From Amycolatopsis acididurans (lineage in GTDB: Bacteria > Actinomycetota > Actinomycetes > Mycobacteriales > Pseudonocardiaceae): 57,998 bases of DNA. Below the pieces are notes generated by a model that searched no databases, was not told where the DNA came from, and worked only from the letters and a program-made list of their open reading frames with translations. The stretch is taken from the NCBI RefSeq assembly GCF_012328925.1, contig NZ_JAAXLS010000042.1:1-57998 (forward strand), written 5' to 3'. Of this stretch, positions 17,907-26,883 are shown one piece after another (within the stretch, counting starts at the first letter, position 1; each line of letters begins with the position of its first letter). Made by a program: the position numbers and the translations under genes.

Positions 17907-18191
17907 TCAGCCGCTTTCCGGATCGGCGCTGTAGACCGGATTCCGCTGTGGGGCGGGCCGGCCGGGGGCGCCGTTGAGCCGGTGCCGCTCGTGGATGTAG
18001 ACGGCCTGCCCGATGGCACCGAGCATCATGCCGAACGAACCGACGATGAACAGCCAGATGGCCGGCATCTCCGACCACGACCACAGGAACAGCACGCTGC
18101 CGACGAAGAAGATGACGTTCCCGATGACACCGATCACCAAGTGGACGGTCGGGAACTCCCTGATGAAGGTCCGCATGTTCACGGCTGACAC
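17907..18191 (-). CDS. YrhK-domain small membrane protein
   Basis: 94 residues with two transmembrane segments (HLVIGVIGNVIFFVGSVLFLW and IWLFIVGSFGMMLGAIGQAVY) and the C-terminal RHRLN, matching YrhK-type proteins of unknown function. GTG start at 18191; an internal ATG at 18176 is an alternative, and neither has a clear ribosome-binding site. Confidence 0.7.
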   Translation of the reverse strand: MSAVNMRTFIREFPTVHLVIGVIGNVIFFVGSVLFLWSWSEMPAIWLFIVGSFGMMLGAIGQAVYIHERHRLNGAPGRPAPQRNPVYSADPESG

Positions 18192-18319
18192 CTGCCGTTC
18201 CGGTCGGGGTTCACGACCACCTCCGCGTCGTCGTCACCGCGGGCTCGCGACCGCGGTCTCCTCCGGCATCCCTGCCCGCTCCGGCCTTCCCCGAATCGAA
18301 CGCCCGCAAACGGGCATGA

Positions 18320-18355
18320 GCAACATTTGTCTCATGCAACAAAACAAGCCCGCAT
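18320..18355 (+). promoter_or_regulatory. recurrent 36-nt intergenic element, copy 1
   Basis: One of four copies (others at 20138, 29842, 34669). Shared positions are ACATTTG near the start, CAA at positions 18-20 and CGCAT at the end, all at the same spacing; it matches the 34669 copy at 22 of 36 positions. The middle TTTGC of the other copies is replaced by AAACA. It overlaps an inverted repeat CATGAG (18315-18320)/CTCATG (18331-18336) and a third CATGAG at 18353-18358. Lies between divergent YrhK and DUF6292 genes. Confidence 0.45.
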
Positions 18356-18437
18356 GAGAGGTGATGGGTTTCGGCGGGTGCCGCAACGGATATCAGAAGG
18401 TCGGCCCTTCGCGTCACCAGGAAAAGCGGTGCCCAAA

Positions 18438-18851
18438 ATGATGTTGACGAAGCCCGAGGAACGGTCACGGGTGGAACGAGGCCTGGAGTGCTACGTGCGG
18501 GCGGTATCGGCACAGCTCGGACTGCCTCCTACCGCCGCGGTCACGGAGGTCGCCGACACGGCCGGCGCGTACATACCGCTGGCACGCCGCAGCGCCCGCT
18601 TCCCGGACGAGGACCTGATGCTGGCCTGGAACGACCGCGAGGGCTGGTTCGTGGGCCTGGACGCCGACCCCGGTCACACTCCGCGCGTGATCGGCTACCT
18701 CGGCGGCCCGGACCCGCTACCGAAACCATCCGTGGTGCGCGCTTTCGTCGACGACCTCGTCGCCGGCCACTGGAGCGGACCGGTATCACCACCGCCGCAC
18801 GAGATGACCGAGGACGTACTCGCCGCCAGGCTCGGCAGCTACCTCGGCTGA
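18438..18851 (+). CDS. DUF6292 family protein
   Basis: 137 residues, soluble, resembling the DUF6292 family found mainly in Pseudonocardiaceae; its function is unknown. The core YVRAVSAQLGLPPTAAVTEV...AYIPLARRSARFPDEDLMLAWNDREGWFVGLD is well preserved. ATG at 18438 is chosen as the first start in frame with normal codon use; another ATG follows immediately. It carries the 36-nt element about 80 bp upstream and is followed by the PhnD-like gene. Confidence 0.75.
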   Translation: MMLTKPEERSRVERGLECYVRAVSAQLGLPPTAAVTEVADTAGAYIPLARRSARFPDEDLMLAWNDREGWFVGLDADPGHTPRVIGYLGGPDPLPKPSVVRAFVDDLVAGHWSGPVSPPPHEMTEDVLAARLGSYLG

Positions 18852-18897
18852 CCGTGGCACCGGAACCCGGGCTGGCGCACGTGATGGGACGACACCG

Positions 18898-19701
18898 ATG
18901 AAGCTCCGGCTGGGCCTCGTCGCCCGCGGGGCGCAGACCCTCTCCGCCTGGACGACGCTCGAGGGATGGCTGCTGACCCACGGGCTGCTGTTCGAGTTCG
19001 TCCTCTACCTCACCGAGGAACGGCTGATCGAGGACGCCGTCGACGGGCGCATCGACCTGGCGTTCGTATTACCGCTGACGTGGGTCCGGACGCGCCGGAG
19101 GGCTGAGGTCCTCGGAAGACGCGTGCGTCCCCTGGTCATGCGCGAGTGTGATCGCGACGAGGCGTCCCTGATCCTCGTGCGCGCGGATTCGGCGCATCGC
19201 CGGCTCACCGACCTGCGCGACCAGTCGGTCGGCGTCGGCCAGCCAGGCCCACCCGTGGCGGCACTCGTACCCGAGCTCATGCTCCGCAAAGCCGGACTGG
19301 TCCCCGGCAACACGGTCGATCTCCGGGCGGGCCCCGCCGTCGGCGAACAACCGGTCCAGTCACTGCTGAGGGGTGAGCTGGACGCGATGGCGCTGGACCG
19401 CAGGCACTACGGACGGTGGACCGTCAGCGGCGCCATTCCCCCTGGCACCGTGCGCGTGCTCGCCCGGTCCGGGCGGTACGACGCCGGCCACATCATGGTG
19501 ACCGATGTCGCGCCCGCGCATCTGGTGTCGCGCCTGGCGACCCTGCTGCTGGCCATGCCCTCGTCCGACCACATCCAGCGGGTGCTCGGGCCTGCCGACA
19601 TGGCGCACTGGAACGAAGGCCGTGCCGGCGGTTACCAGGTGATCGAGACCGCCGTCGACGAGCTCGGCTTCTGTGACCGGGCAGGAAGGCTCATCGCGTA
19701 G
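18898..19701 (+). CDS. PhnD/SsuA-like substrate-binding-fold protein without signal peptide
   Basis: 267 residues with the periplasmic-binding-protein-like fold of the phosphonate/phosphite binding family (RLGLVARGAQTLSAWTTL; DGRIDLAFVLPLTW; LRDQSVGVGQPG; LLRGELDAMALDRRHY). No signal peptide or lipobox is present, so it probably acts inside the cell, as a sensor or an orphan binding protein. No ABC permease or ATPase is adjacent. Probably co-transcribed with DUF6292 (46-bp gap). Confidence 0.65.
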   Translation: MKLRLGLVARGAQTLSAWTTLEGWLLTHGLLFEFVLYLTEERLIEDAVDGRIDLAFVLPLTWVRTRRRAEVLGRRVRPLVMRECDRDEASLILVRADSAHRRLTDLRDQSVGVGQPGPPVAALVPELMLRKAGLVPGNTVDLRAGPAVGEQPVQSLLRGELDAMALDRRHYGRWTVSGAIPPGTVRVLARSGRYDAGHIMVTDVAPAHLVSRLATLLLAMPSSDHIQRVLGPADMAHWNEGRAGGYQVIETAVDELGFCDRAGRLIA

Positions 19702-19786
19702 CGGCCTTCCGAGCCGGCCACGCGTGATCGCCACTGCCGGGGAAACCACCGGGGTGGATGGAGGTGGCGCGTGACGCTCACGTGGG

Positions 19787-20091
19787 ATCGCCACCATCCT
19801 GCTCGGGTTCGCCCTGCAGGTCGCGGCACTGGCCGGCGGACCGATCCTGCTGGTGCAGCCGATTCTCATCCTGGAAGTCGGCTTCACCCTCCTGCTGTCC
19901 CGGGTCGTGTTCCGCGCCCGGCTGCGTCTGCGGGAATCTTCCCACTGCAGAACGCGCTGCGCGCCGGACGGCTCGTCGCGGAGCTCGCCGGCGCCGCGGC
20001 CGTCGCCGCGGGCATGGTCCTGCTGTCGCGATCACCGCTGGTGCAGGGCTCCCAGAGCCGCACCGAACAGGGAGCGGCGGCGGGGCAATGA
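19787..20091 (+). pseudogene. DMT/EamA-type transporter remnant
   Basis: Two pieces of one membrane transporter lie in different frames. At 19787-19930 the frame reads ATILLGFALQVAALAGGPILL and then VQPILILEVGFTLLLSR, the N-terminal helices of actinobacterial DMT transporters. From about 19930 another frame reads LQNALRAGRLVAELAGAAAV and then AAGMVLLSRSPLVQ, the usual C-terminus of the same family. The middle (roughly 150 residues) is missing, so this is a deletion and frameshift derivative. The rest of the 19702-20297 gap holds only the 36-nt element at 20138. Confidence 0.6.
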
Positions 20092-20137
20092 CCCAGCGCC
20101 GCACAAGAGCATCCGGCCTTTCGTCGCAGCCCAGCCC

Positions 20138-20173
20138 ACCACATCCGCCCTGGACAACTTTTGCGTGGCGCAC
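20138..20173 (+). promoter_or_regulatory. recurrent 36-nt intergenic element, copy 2
   Basis: ACATCCGC (positions 4-11), then CAACTTTTGC and CGCAC at the fixed spacing; 23 of 36 positions match the copy at 34669 and 21 match the copy at 29842. It lies 125 bp upstream of the DUF4396 gene, which precedes the acetate-type transporter. Confidence 0.55.
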
Positions 20174-20297
20174 AAATTTCTCCGATCCCCGTGTCAGGCG
20201 CTCCCCCACCGGGTATGTGCGCGGTGAAGGCAGTCGACGTCGAAACGGGGCGTGACATGGATGCAGTGGTGTGGCGGCCGGTGCCGAAGGGTGCATC

Positions 20298-20987
20298 GTG
20301 GCACCGCGGTGGTTGACCGTGCTGGCCTGGTGCGGGCTCGGCCTGGGCTTCGCCAGCGCGATCTGGATCCTGCTCGACATCTACGTCCGCCGCTACCGGC
20401 AGCGGATGCCGGTGATGGAAGCGGTCTGGCCGGTCACGGCGTTGTATTTCGGGCCGGCCGCGGCCGTGGGCTACCACCGGTGGGGCCGCCCGAAATCACG
20501 CCGCTGGCAGCGTGAACACGGCGACCCGCCGGACAAGCCCGGCTACGCGACCACGGCGGTCGGCGTCTCACACTGTGGTGCGGGCTGCACCCTCGGTGAC
20601 ATCGTCTCCGAGTTCGCGCTGTTCAGCATCGGCGCCACCGTCGCGGGGGAGGCCGTTTACGCCTCCTACATCGGCGACTACATCCTGGCGCTGGCGCTGG
20701 GCGTGGTGTTCCAGTATTTCGCGATCGCCCCCATGCGCGGGCTCAGCCTGCGCAAGGGGCTCGTCGAGGCCGTCAAGGCCGATTTCCTGTCCCTGACGGC
20801 GTTCCAGGTGGGCTTGTTCGGCTGGATGGCACTGACGGCGTTCGTGTTCTTCCCCGCCCCGCACCACCTGCACCCCAGCGACGCGGCCTACTGGTTCCTG
20901 ATGCAGATCGGGATGATCGTCGGCTTCTTCACCGCCTGGCCGGTCAACACCCGGCTGATCCGGCGGGGCATCAAGGAAGCCATGTGA
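20298..20987 (+). CDS. DUF4396 membrane protein
   Basis: 229 residues with about six transmembrane segments (LTVLAWCGLGLGFASAIWILL; VWPVTALYFGPAAAVGY; FALFSIGATVAGEAVY; ILALALGVVFQYFAIAP; FQVGLFGWMALTAFVFF; FLMQIGMIVGFFTAWPV). The conserved GVSHCGAGCTLGDI motif of DUF4396 is present and suggests a metal or thiol site. The GTG at 20298 is chosen for its GAAGG 6 nt upstream. A 19-codon ORF (20257-20316) overlaps the start in another frame. Probably one transcript with the acetate-type transporter. Confidence 0.8.
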   Translation: MAPRWLTVLAWCGLGLGFASAIWILLDIYVRRYRQRMPVMEAVWPVTALYFGPAAAVGYHRWGRPKSRRWQREHGDPPDKPGYATTAVGVSHCGAGCTLGDIVSEFALFSIGATVAGEAVYASYIGDYILALALGVVFQYFAIAPMRGLSLRKGLVEAVKADFLSLTAFQVGLFGWMALTAFVFFPAPHHLHPSDAAYWFLMQIGMIVGFFTAWPVNTRLIRRGIKEAM

Positions 20988-21026
20988 CCGGCCAAGAAAA
21001 CCGGGACAGAGAAAGGAGTGCACATC

Positions 21027-21779
21027 ATGACACCCACCACCCCCGATGCGGGGCAACGAAACGGCGGCGGGGCCGACTTCGGGTTCTGGCGCGACCACAC
21101 CCACATCAACCTCAGCCCCATCGCGGCACCGTCGATCCTCGGGCTGTTCGGCTTCGCCGTCTCCACCTTCATGGTCGCGGCGAACATGGCGGGCTGGTTC
21201 GGTGACGAGACCACGACCCCGTTGATCCTGGCGCCGTTCGCGTTCGCCTTCGGTGGGATCGCCCAGCTGCTCGCGGCGATGTGGTCCTTCCGTGCCCGCG
21301 ATGCGCTCGCCACCGGCATCCACGGCGCGTGGGGTTCGTTCTGGATCGGCTACGGCATCTACCAGCTGTTCGTCGGTCTCGGCGGGCTTCCCGGCACCTC
21401 GACCAGCACGCTCGCGGCGACCGCGTTCGGGTTCTGGTTCATCGGGCTGGCCGCGGTGACCTGGACCGGGGTGTTCGCCGCGTTGGCCGAGAACACCGCG
21501 GTCATGCTCGTGCTCCTGGCGCTGGCCACCGGGTCGACCCTGCTGGCGATCGCGCTGATCGCCGACGTCGGCACCCTGCGCACGATCGCCGCGTACTTCC
21601 TGCTCGCCTCCGCGGTGCTGGCCTGGTACACGGGCTCGGCCATGGTGCTGGAAGCCACCTACAAGCGGGTGGTGCTGCCGATGGGCAAGATCGGTGCCGA
21701 ACCCAACATCCCGGGCCGCATCCCCAAGCAGGTCATCCAGTACGAGTACGGCGAACCCGGAATCAAGGTCGGGCAGTGA
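21027..21779 (+). CDS. GPR1/FUN34/YaaH family transporter (acetate/succinate type)
   Basis: 250 residues with six transmembrane helices. Family features are NLSPIAAPSILGLFGFAVSTFMVAANMAGW (variant of the NPAPLGL signature), FGGIAQLLAAMWSFRARDALA and FWFIGLAAVTW. Family members such as SatP move acetate and succinate with protons. ATG at 21027 is preceded by AAAGGAG at 8 nt. Convergent with the GH15/poxB operon, whose PoxB would produce acetate; a functional link is inferred. Confidence 0.85.
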   Translation: MTPTTPDAGQRNGGGADFGFWRDHTHINLSPIAAPSILGLFGFAVSTFMVAANMAGWFGDETTTPLILAPFAFAFGGIAQLLAAMWSFRARDALATGIHGAWGSFWIGYGIYQLFVGLGGLPGTSTSTLAATAFGFWFIGLAAVTWTGVFAALAENTAVMLVLLALATGSTLLAIALIADVGTLRTIAAYFLLASAVLAWYTGSAMVLEATYKRVVLPMGKIGAEPNIPGRIPKQVIQYEYGEPGIKVGQ

Positions 21780-21821
21780 GCCCGGCGCGAACAGACCACC
21801 GCCCAGAGCGGTGAACCGACC

Positions 21822-21864
21822 GGCGACCACGCCATTCTCCCTTCTCAGCCATGGCGTGGCCGCC
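21822..21864. terminator. bidirectional terminator hairpin
   Basis: 14-bp arms with one mismatch (GGCGACCACGCCAT / ATGGCGTGGCCGCC) around a 15-nt loop, between the convergent transporter and GH15 genes. The rest of the 182-bp gap shows nothing recognisable. Confidence 0.55.
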
Positions 21865-21961
21865 GGCCCACCTCGCCGTCGCGAGTACTGGGTCGGCGGC
21901 AGCACGCTGGGAACCGGGATGGCCGCCGGCGCGGCCGCGCCGCGGAAACGCCGGCGGATGC

Positions 21962-23767
21962 TCAGTCCTCGCCGGTGACGGCCCGGCGTTGCACCGGGCC
22001 GCCCGGCCCCGCGAGGTTGAACGCGGTGGTGATCAGCGGGATGTGGGACAGCGCCTGCGGGAAGTTGCCGAGCAGCCGCCTCTCGTGCGGGTCGTACTCC
22101 TCGGAAAGCAGCCCGACGTCATTGCGCAGCCCGAGAATCCTCTCGAACAGCTCGCGTCCCCGGTCGCGCTCGCCCTGGAGGATGTAGTTGTCCGCGAGCC
22201 AGAAGCTGCACGCCAGGAAGGCGCCCTCGCCCTCGGGCAGGCCGTCGCTCTCACCGCCGCCGCCGCGATAGCGCCACACCAGCGGTCCTGCGGCCAGGTC
22301 CTTCTCCACCGCCGCGACCGTGCCGCGCATCCGCTCGTCCTCGGCGGGCAGGAAGCCGACGTTCGGGATCGTCAGCAGGGCGGCATCCAGTGATGTGGAG
22401 CCGTAGTGCTGCACGAAGGTGTTGCGCCCGGGGTCGTAGCCCTTCGCGCACACCTCGTCGAAGATCTCCTCACGCAGCCGGCGCCAGCGGTCGGCAGGCC
22501 CGTCGAGCCCGAAGTCGGTGACCGCGCGCACCGCCCGGTCCGCGGCGGCCCAGGCCATCACCTTGGAATGGGTGAACTGGCGCCGGGGCCCGCGCATCTC
22601 CCAGATCCCGTTGTCGGGGTCGCGCCAGTTGCCCTCCAGGAAGTCCATCAAGCCGCGCTGCAGCCGCCACGCGTCCTCGTCCGGCGGAATGCCGTGGGCG
22701 CGGGCCTGGTGCAGCGCGTCCATCACTTCGCCGTAGATGTCGAGCTGGTACTGCCCGGCCGCCGCGTTCCCGGCGCGGACCGGCCGCGCACCCGCGTAGC
22801 CGGGCAGCCAGTCGAGCTCGAGCTCCGGGAGCCGGCGCCTGCCGTCGATCCCGTAGCTGACCTGCATCTGTTCGGGGCGGCCGGCGACCGCCCGCAACAG
22901 CCATTCACGCCACTCCCCCGCTTCCCGCTCGTACCCGGCATCCAGCAACGCCAGCAGGGTGAAGGTCGCGTCGCGCAGCCAGCAGAACCGGTAGTCCCAG
23001 TTGCGGACCCCGTCCAGCCGCTCCGGCAGGGACGTCGTGGGCGCCGCCACGGTTCCGCCGGTGGGCGCGTAGGTCAGTGCCTTGAGGGTGAGCAGTGAAC
23101 GAACGACCGCGTCCCGGTAAGGGCCGTCGTAGGCGCACCGCGCGGCCCAGTCGCGCCACCACCGTTCGGTGTCGTCGATGACCGCTCCCGCACCCTGCCA
23201 CGCGGTGCCGGAATCCGGGCCGGTCCGCCAGGACAGCCGGAAGTCCGCCACGTCGCCTTCGCCCACCGCGAACTCGCTCGCGAGAGTGTCCTCAGTGGAC
23301 TCCGTCACGGGCGGGCCGGCGTCCAGCGTGAGCCGGTCCGGTCCGGCGATCATGGTCCAGGCGCGGCCGTCGGCACGCAGCCACGGCGTGATCGAACCGT
23401 AGTCGGGGCGCGGCACCAGGTCACAGCGCATCGCGACGCGGCCGGCCACGCCCTCCACCCGCCGCACCAGTTCGGGGCGCTCACCGCGGACCGGCATGCA
23501 GTCCACGACCCGGACCGCCTCCCCGCCACGGCTGAACGTCGTCTCCAGGACGAGGCTGTCCCCGCGGTAGCGGCGGCGCACGTGCCAGCCCTCGCCCCTC
23601 GGCCGCAGCGACCAGTAGCCGTGCCGGTGATCACCCAGCAACGCCGCGAAACAAGCCCCGGAATCGAAGCGGGGCAGGCAGAGCCAGTCGACCGAGGCGT
23701 CCCGGCTGACCAGCGCCGCGGTGTGGGTGTCGCCGATGAGCGCGTAATCCTCCAGTACCGCCGACAT
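21962..23767 (-). CDS. glycoside hydrolase family 15 protein (glucoamylase/trehalase-like)
   Basis: 601 residues. N-terminal domain YALIGDTHTAALVSRDASVDWLCLPRFDS, then an (alpha/alpha)6 barrel with NWDYRFCWLRDATFTLLALL, DNGIWEMRGPRRQFTHSKVMAW (likely general acid Glu in WEMR) and GLLSEEYDP (likely general base Glu). No signal peptide, so it is intracellular and may act on trehalose or storage oligosaccharides. The start lies 2 bp after the stop of the FAD/Fe-S oxidase gene, so it is the last gene of that operon, an unusual partner for it. Confidence 0.88.
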   Translation of the reverse strand: MSAVLEDYALIGDTHTAALVSRDASVDWLCLPRFDSGACFAALLGDHRHGYWSLRPRGEGWHVRRRYRGDSLVLETTFSRGGEAVRVVDCMPVRGERPELVRRVEGVAGRVAMRCDLVPRPDYGSITPWLRADGRAWTMIAGPDRLTLDAGPPVTESTEDTLASEFAVGEGDVADFRLSWRTGPDSGTAWQGAGAVIDDTERWWRDWAARCAYDGPYRDAVVRSLLTLKALTYAPTGGTVAAPTTSLPERLDGVRNWDYRFCWLRDATFTLLALLDAGYEREAGEWREWLLRAVAGRPEQMQVSYGIDGRRRLPELELDWLPGYAGARPVRAGNAAAGQYQLDIYGEVMDALHQARAHGIPPDEDAWRLQRGLMDFLEGNWRDPDNGIWEMRGPRRQFTHSKVMAWAAADRAVRAVTDFGLDGPADRWRRLREEIFDEVCAKGYDPGRNTFVQHYGSTSLDAALLTIPNVGFLPAEDERMRGTVAAVEKDLAAGPLVWRYRGGGGESDGLPEGEGAFLACSFWLADNYILQGERDRGRELFERILGLRNDVGLLSEEYDPHERRLLGNFPQALSHIPLITTAFNLAGPGGPVQRRAVTGED

Positions 23768-23769
23768 GC

Positions 23770-26700
23770 CTAACGCACACCCCGCACGGTCCAGACCGCG
23801 GCCGCGGCGAACGCCAGACCACCCGCCACCGGACCGGCGGTGCGCGCCGCGCGCCGCGCCTTCGACGGCGAGGGCTTGTGCCGCGGCGCACGGCGACCGT
23901 GCCCGGCCATGTCGAGCACCTGCCCGGTGTGCAGCGCGGTGCGCCCGGTGTCCGCGTCGGCGATCTGCGTCGAACACGAAAACCCGTCGGCCACGAGAAG
24001 CGTCTCGGGGTCAGCGGCGCGAACCGCCGGGAGCAGCGCCTGCTCGCCGCAGTCCATCGAGATGCCGTACTTGCCGTCCTCGAAACCCCACGACCCGGCC
24101 AGACCGCAGCAGCCGCCGTCGAGACCGTCCACCCGCAGGCCCATCCGCTCCAGCAGCCGCCGCTCGGGTCCCGGCCCGCCGGTCGCGCGCTGGTGACAGT
24201 GCGTCCACTGCAGCGCGCGCCCCGTGGCGCGGGGCACCGGGATGTCGAAGGCCCCGAAGAACTCGGCGAAGTGGTAGGCGTTTCCGCTCAGCCGGCGGGC
24301 GTCGTCGTCGTGCGGAAGCATCTTGATCAGCTCGTCCTTGAACACGGCCAGGCAGCTGGGTTCCATGCCGACGACCGGCACGTCGTCGCGGACGTATTCG
24401 CGCAGCTCTGCGACGACACGGCGCAGGTACCGCTCGGCCGTGTCGAGGAAACCGTAGTCGTACAACGGCCGGCCGCAGCACACGTGGGACTCGGGCATGA
24501 TGACGCGCCAGCCCGCGGCCTCGATCGCCTCGACGCAGGCCACGCCGACGTCGGTGTGCAGGTGGTTGGTGAACGTGTCGGGGAAGACGACCACGGGCCG
24601 CCCGTGCGGACTCCTGGTGCCACCGCGCCGCCGGAACCACTGCTGCAGCGTCATCGGGGCGAATTCCGGCAACGGCCTGCGCGGGTCGATGCCCGCGGCG
24701 AAGCGGGCGAGCCGCGCGAGCCCGGGTGCCCTGGTGACCGCGTTGGCCAGTTCCGGCATCCGGGCCGCCAGCCGCGCCGCCTGATCGATGAAGCCGAAGA
24801 CGTAGGCGTGCCGCGGACGCCACCGCCGCCACGACCGGTAGTGGTGGCGCCGGAACTCGGCCTTGTACGTCGGCATGTCCACATTGACCGGACAGTCGTT
24901 GGTGCATCCCTTGCACGCCAGGCACAAATCCAGCGAGTCGGCGACCTCGCGGGACTGCCACCCGTCGGTGATGACCTCGCCCTGGAGCATCTCGAACAGC
25001 AGCCGCGCGCGGCCGCGCGTGGTGTGCTTCTCCTCGCGGGTCACCTGATAGCTCGGGCACATCGTGCCTTCGGCATGCGGGACGCGGCACTTGCCGACCC
25101 CGACGCAACGCAGCGCCGCGTGCGCGAAATCGCCGCCGTCCTGCTCGTAGGCGAACTTCGTGTCGCCGCGCGGCGGGTTGTAGTCCGGCCCGAGTTTGAG
25201 GTTCTCGTCGAGCCGATAGGGATCGACCACCTTGCCCGGATTCATCTTCGCGGCGGGGTCCCAGATCAGCTTGAACTCGCGCATGGCCTCGACGAGTTCC
25301 GGTCCGTACTGGCGGTCGAGCAACTCCGCGCGCTGCTGTCCGTCGCCGTGTTCCCCGGACAGCGAGCCACCGAACGAGCAGACGAGGTCGGCGGCCGCTT
25401 CCAGGAACCGGCGGTAGGCCAGCACGCCGTGGCGGGTGCGCAGATCGAAGTCGATGCGCGAGTGGATACAGCCCTGCGCGAGATGGCCGTACATCGCTCC
25501 GTGCAGCCCGTGCTGGTGCATCAGCTCACGCAGCGACCGCACGTACTCGCCGATTCGCTCGGGCGGCACGGCCGAGTCCTCCCAGCCCGGCCACTGGTCC
25601 CGGCCGTGCGCGAACGCCGTGGCACCCAGCCCGCCTTCCCGGATCGTCCACAGGTCCTCGCTGCTGCCGCCCTCCTGCACGCTCCTGGACACCAGCATCC
25701 GCTCGGGCGGGAACTTCTTCTTCTTTTCCAGCCAGCGCAGGAAGTCCTGCGCGTGCTGCAGCGACACATCGGTGCTGTCCGCGCCGAACTGCACGAGCAG
25801 CCACGCGTTGCCTTCACGGTGCGGCAACTCGGCCAGATCTTCCACGTGCATGTTCAGTTCCCGCTGATCCTCGATCAGCTCCCGGTCCAACACCTCCAGC
25901 CCGATCGGCTGCCACTTCTCCACGATCTCGATGGCCTCGTCGGCCGCGTCGGCGAGGTCGTCGAAACCGACGACGACCAGCGTGCGCTGCAGCATCGCGG
26001 GAGTGAGCCTGAGCTCGGCACGCAGCACCGTGGCGCAGGTGCCCTCGGTGCCGACCAGTGCGCGGGCGACGTTGAAACCGTTCTCCGGCAGCAGCTCGTC
26101 GAGGTTGAAGCCCGACACGCGGCGCGGAACCCGCGTCACCGACGGGAAACCGCGGCGGATGTGCTCGGCGTAGCGGTCCCGCAGATCCCGCAGCCGGGCG
26201 TAGATCTCGCCCTTGCGGCCGCCTTCGGCGATGATGCGGTCCACATCGGGCTCCTCGCCGACGCCGACCCAGAACCGGGCACCGTCATAGGTGACGATCT
26301 CCAGTGCCTCGACGTTGTCCGAGGTCCGCGGGCCGGGGCCGTAAAGCTGCGACTGCACCGAATGGATGCCGCAGGAGTTGTTGCCGACGTTGCCACCGAT
26401 CGTGCACCGCGAGTGCGACGACGGATCGGGGCCGAAGACCAGGTTGTGCTCGCCGGTCACCCGGTTGAGGTCCTCGTTGATCACACCGTTCTCGCACACC
26501 ACGGTCCCCCGCGCGCCGTCGATCTCACCGACGTGCGTGAGGTACTTGGAGTGGTCGATCACGACGGCGTAGTTCACGGTCTCGCCCGACAGGCTGGTGC
26601 CGCCGCCGCGGCTCAGGACGGGCGCGCCGTGGGAATGGCAGACGCGGTGGGTGGCGACGACATCGTCCAGCGTCCGCGGGACGACGACGCCGATGGGCAC

Positions 26701-26883
26701 CTGCCGGAAGTTCGACGCGTCGTTGGCGTAGAGGGCCCTTGAGCCCCGGTCGAACCGGACCTCCCCGGCGACCGCTTCCCGCAGGGCGCGCTCCAGCGAG
26801 GTCACGTCGATCTTCTGCCTGCCCCGGGGCGGCCCGGGGATCGCGGGCTCGGTCTTGGCCGGGACGTCGCGGAAAGTGGTCAT
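23770..26883 (-). CDS. FAD- and Fe-S-containing 2-hydroxyacid (D-lactate/glycolate-type) dehydrogenase, fused
   Basis: 1037 residues. FAD-binding-4 domain with PVLSRGGGTSLSGETVNYAV and IGGNVGNNSCGIHS, FAD-oxidase C-terminal domain (GGSLSGEHGDGQQRAELLD), then a ferredoxin-like part (CVGVGKCRVPHAEGTMCPS; CLACKGCTNDCPVNVD) and two CCG-type cysteine motifs (CCGRPLYDYG; CCGLAGSWGFE). This is a GlcD+GlcF/Dld-type fusion that oxidises a 2-hydroxyacid and passes electrons to quinone. A hydrophobic C-terminal helix (VAGGLAFAAAAVWTV) may anchor it in the membrane. The start overlaps the enolase-family stop by 4 bp. Confidence 0.85.
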   Translation of the reverse strand: MTTFRDVPAKTEPAIPGPPRGRQKIDVTSLERALREAVAGEVRFDRGSRALYANDASNFRQVPIGVVVPRTLDDVVATHRVCHSHGAPVLSRGGGTSLSGETVNYAVVIDHSKYLTHVGEIDGARGTVVCENGVINEDLNRVTGEHNLVFGPDPSSHSRCTIGGNVGNNSCGIHSVQSQLYGPGPRTSDNVEALEIVTYDGARFWVGVGEEPDVDRIIAEGGRKGEIYARLRDLRDRYAEHIRRGFPSVTRVPRRVSGFNLDELLPENGFNVARALVGTEGTCATVLRAELRLTPAMLQRTLVVVGFDDLADAADEAIEIVEKWQPIGLEVLDRELIEDQRELNMHVEDLAELPHREGNAWLLVQFGADSTDVSLQHAQDFLRWLEKKKKFPPERMLVSRSVQEGGSSEDLWTIREGGLGATAFAHGRDQWPGWEDSAVPPERIGEYVRSLRELMHQHGLHGAMYGHLAQGCIHSRIDFDLRTRHGVLAYRRFLEAAADLVCSFGGSLSGEHGDGQQRAELLDRQYGPELVEAMREFKLIWDPAAKMNPGKVVDPYRLDENLKLGPDYNPPRGDTKFAYEQDGGDFAHAALRCVGVGKCRVPHAEGTMCPSYQVTREEKHTTRGRARLLFEMLQGEVITDGWQSREVADSLDLCLACKGCTNDCPVNVDMPTYKAEFRRHHYRSWRRWRPRHAYVFGFIDQAARLAARMPELANAVTRAPGLARLARFAAGIDPRRPLPEFAPMTLQQWFRRRGGTRSPHGRPVVVFPDTFTNHLHTDVGVACVEAIEAAGWRVIMPESHVCCGRPLYDYGFLDTAERYLRRVVAELREYVRDDVPVVGMEPSCLAVFKDELIKMLPHDDDARRLSGNAYHFAEFFGAFDIPVPRATGRALQWTHCHQRATGGPGPERRLLERMGLRVDGLDGGCCGLAGSWGFEDGKYGISMDCGEQALLPAVRAADPETLLVADGFSCSTQIADADTGRTALHTGQVLDMAGHGRRAPRHKPSPSKARRAARTAGPVAGGLAFAAAAVWTVRGVR

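Noticed and set aside
21880..21978. Plus-strand tail reading EYWVGGSTLGTGMAAGAAAP after the acetate-type transporter
   Set aside because: No start codon with a ribosome-binding site, no family resemblance, and it runs into the GH15 coding region.
23878..26742. A 954-codon plus-strand ORF opposite the FAD/Fe-S oxidase
   Set aside because: Antisense shadow with no recognisable motifs.
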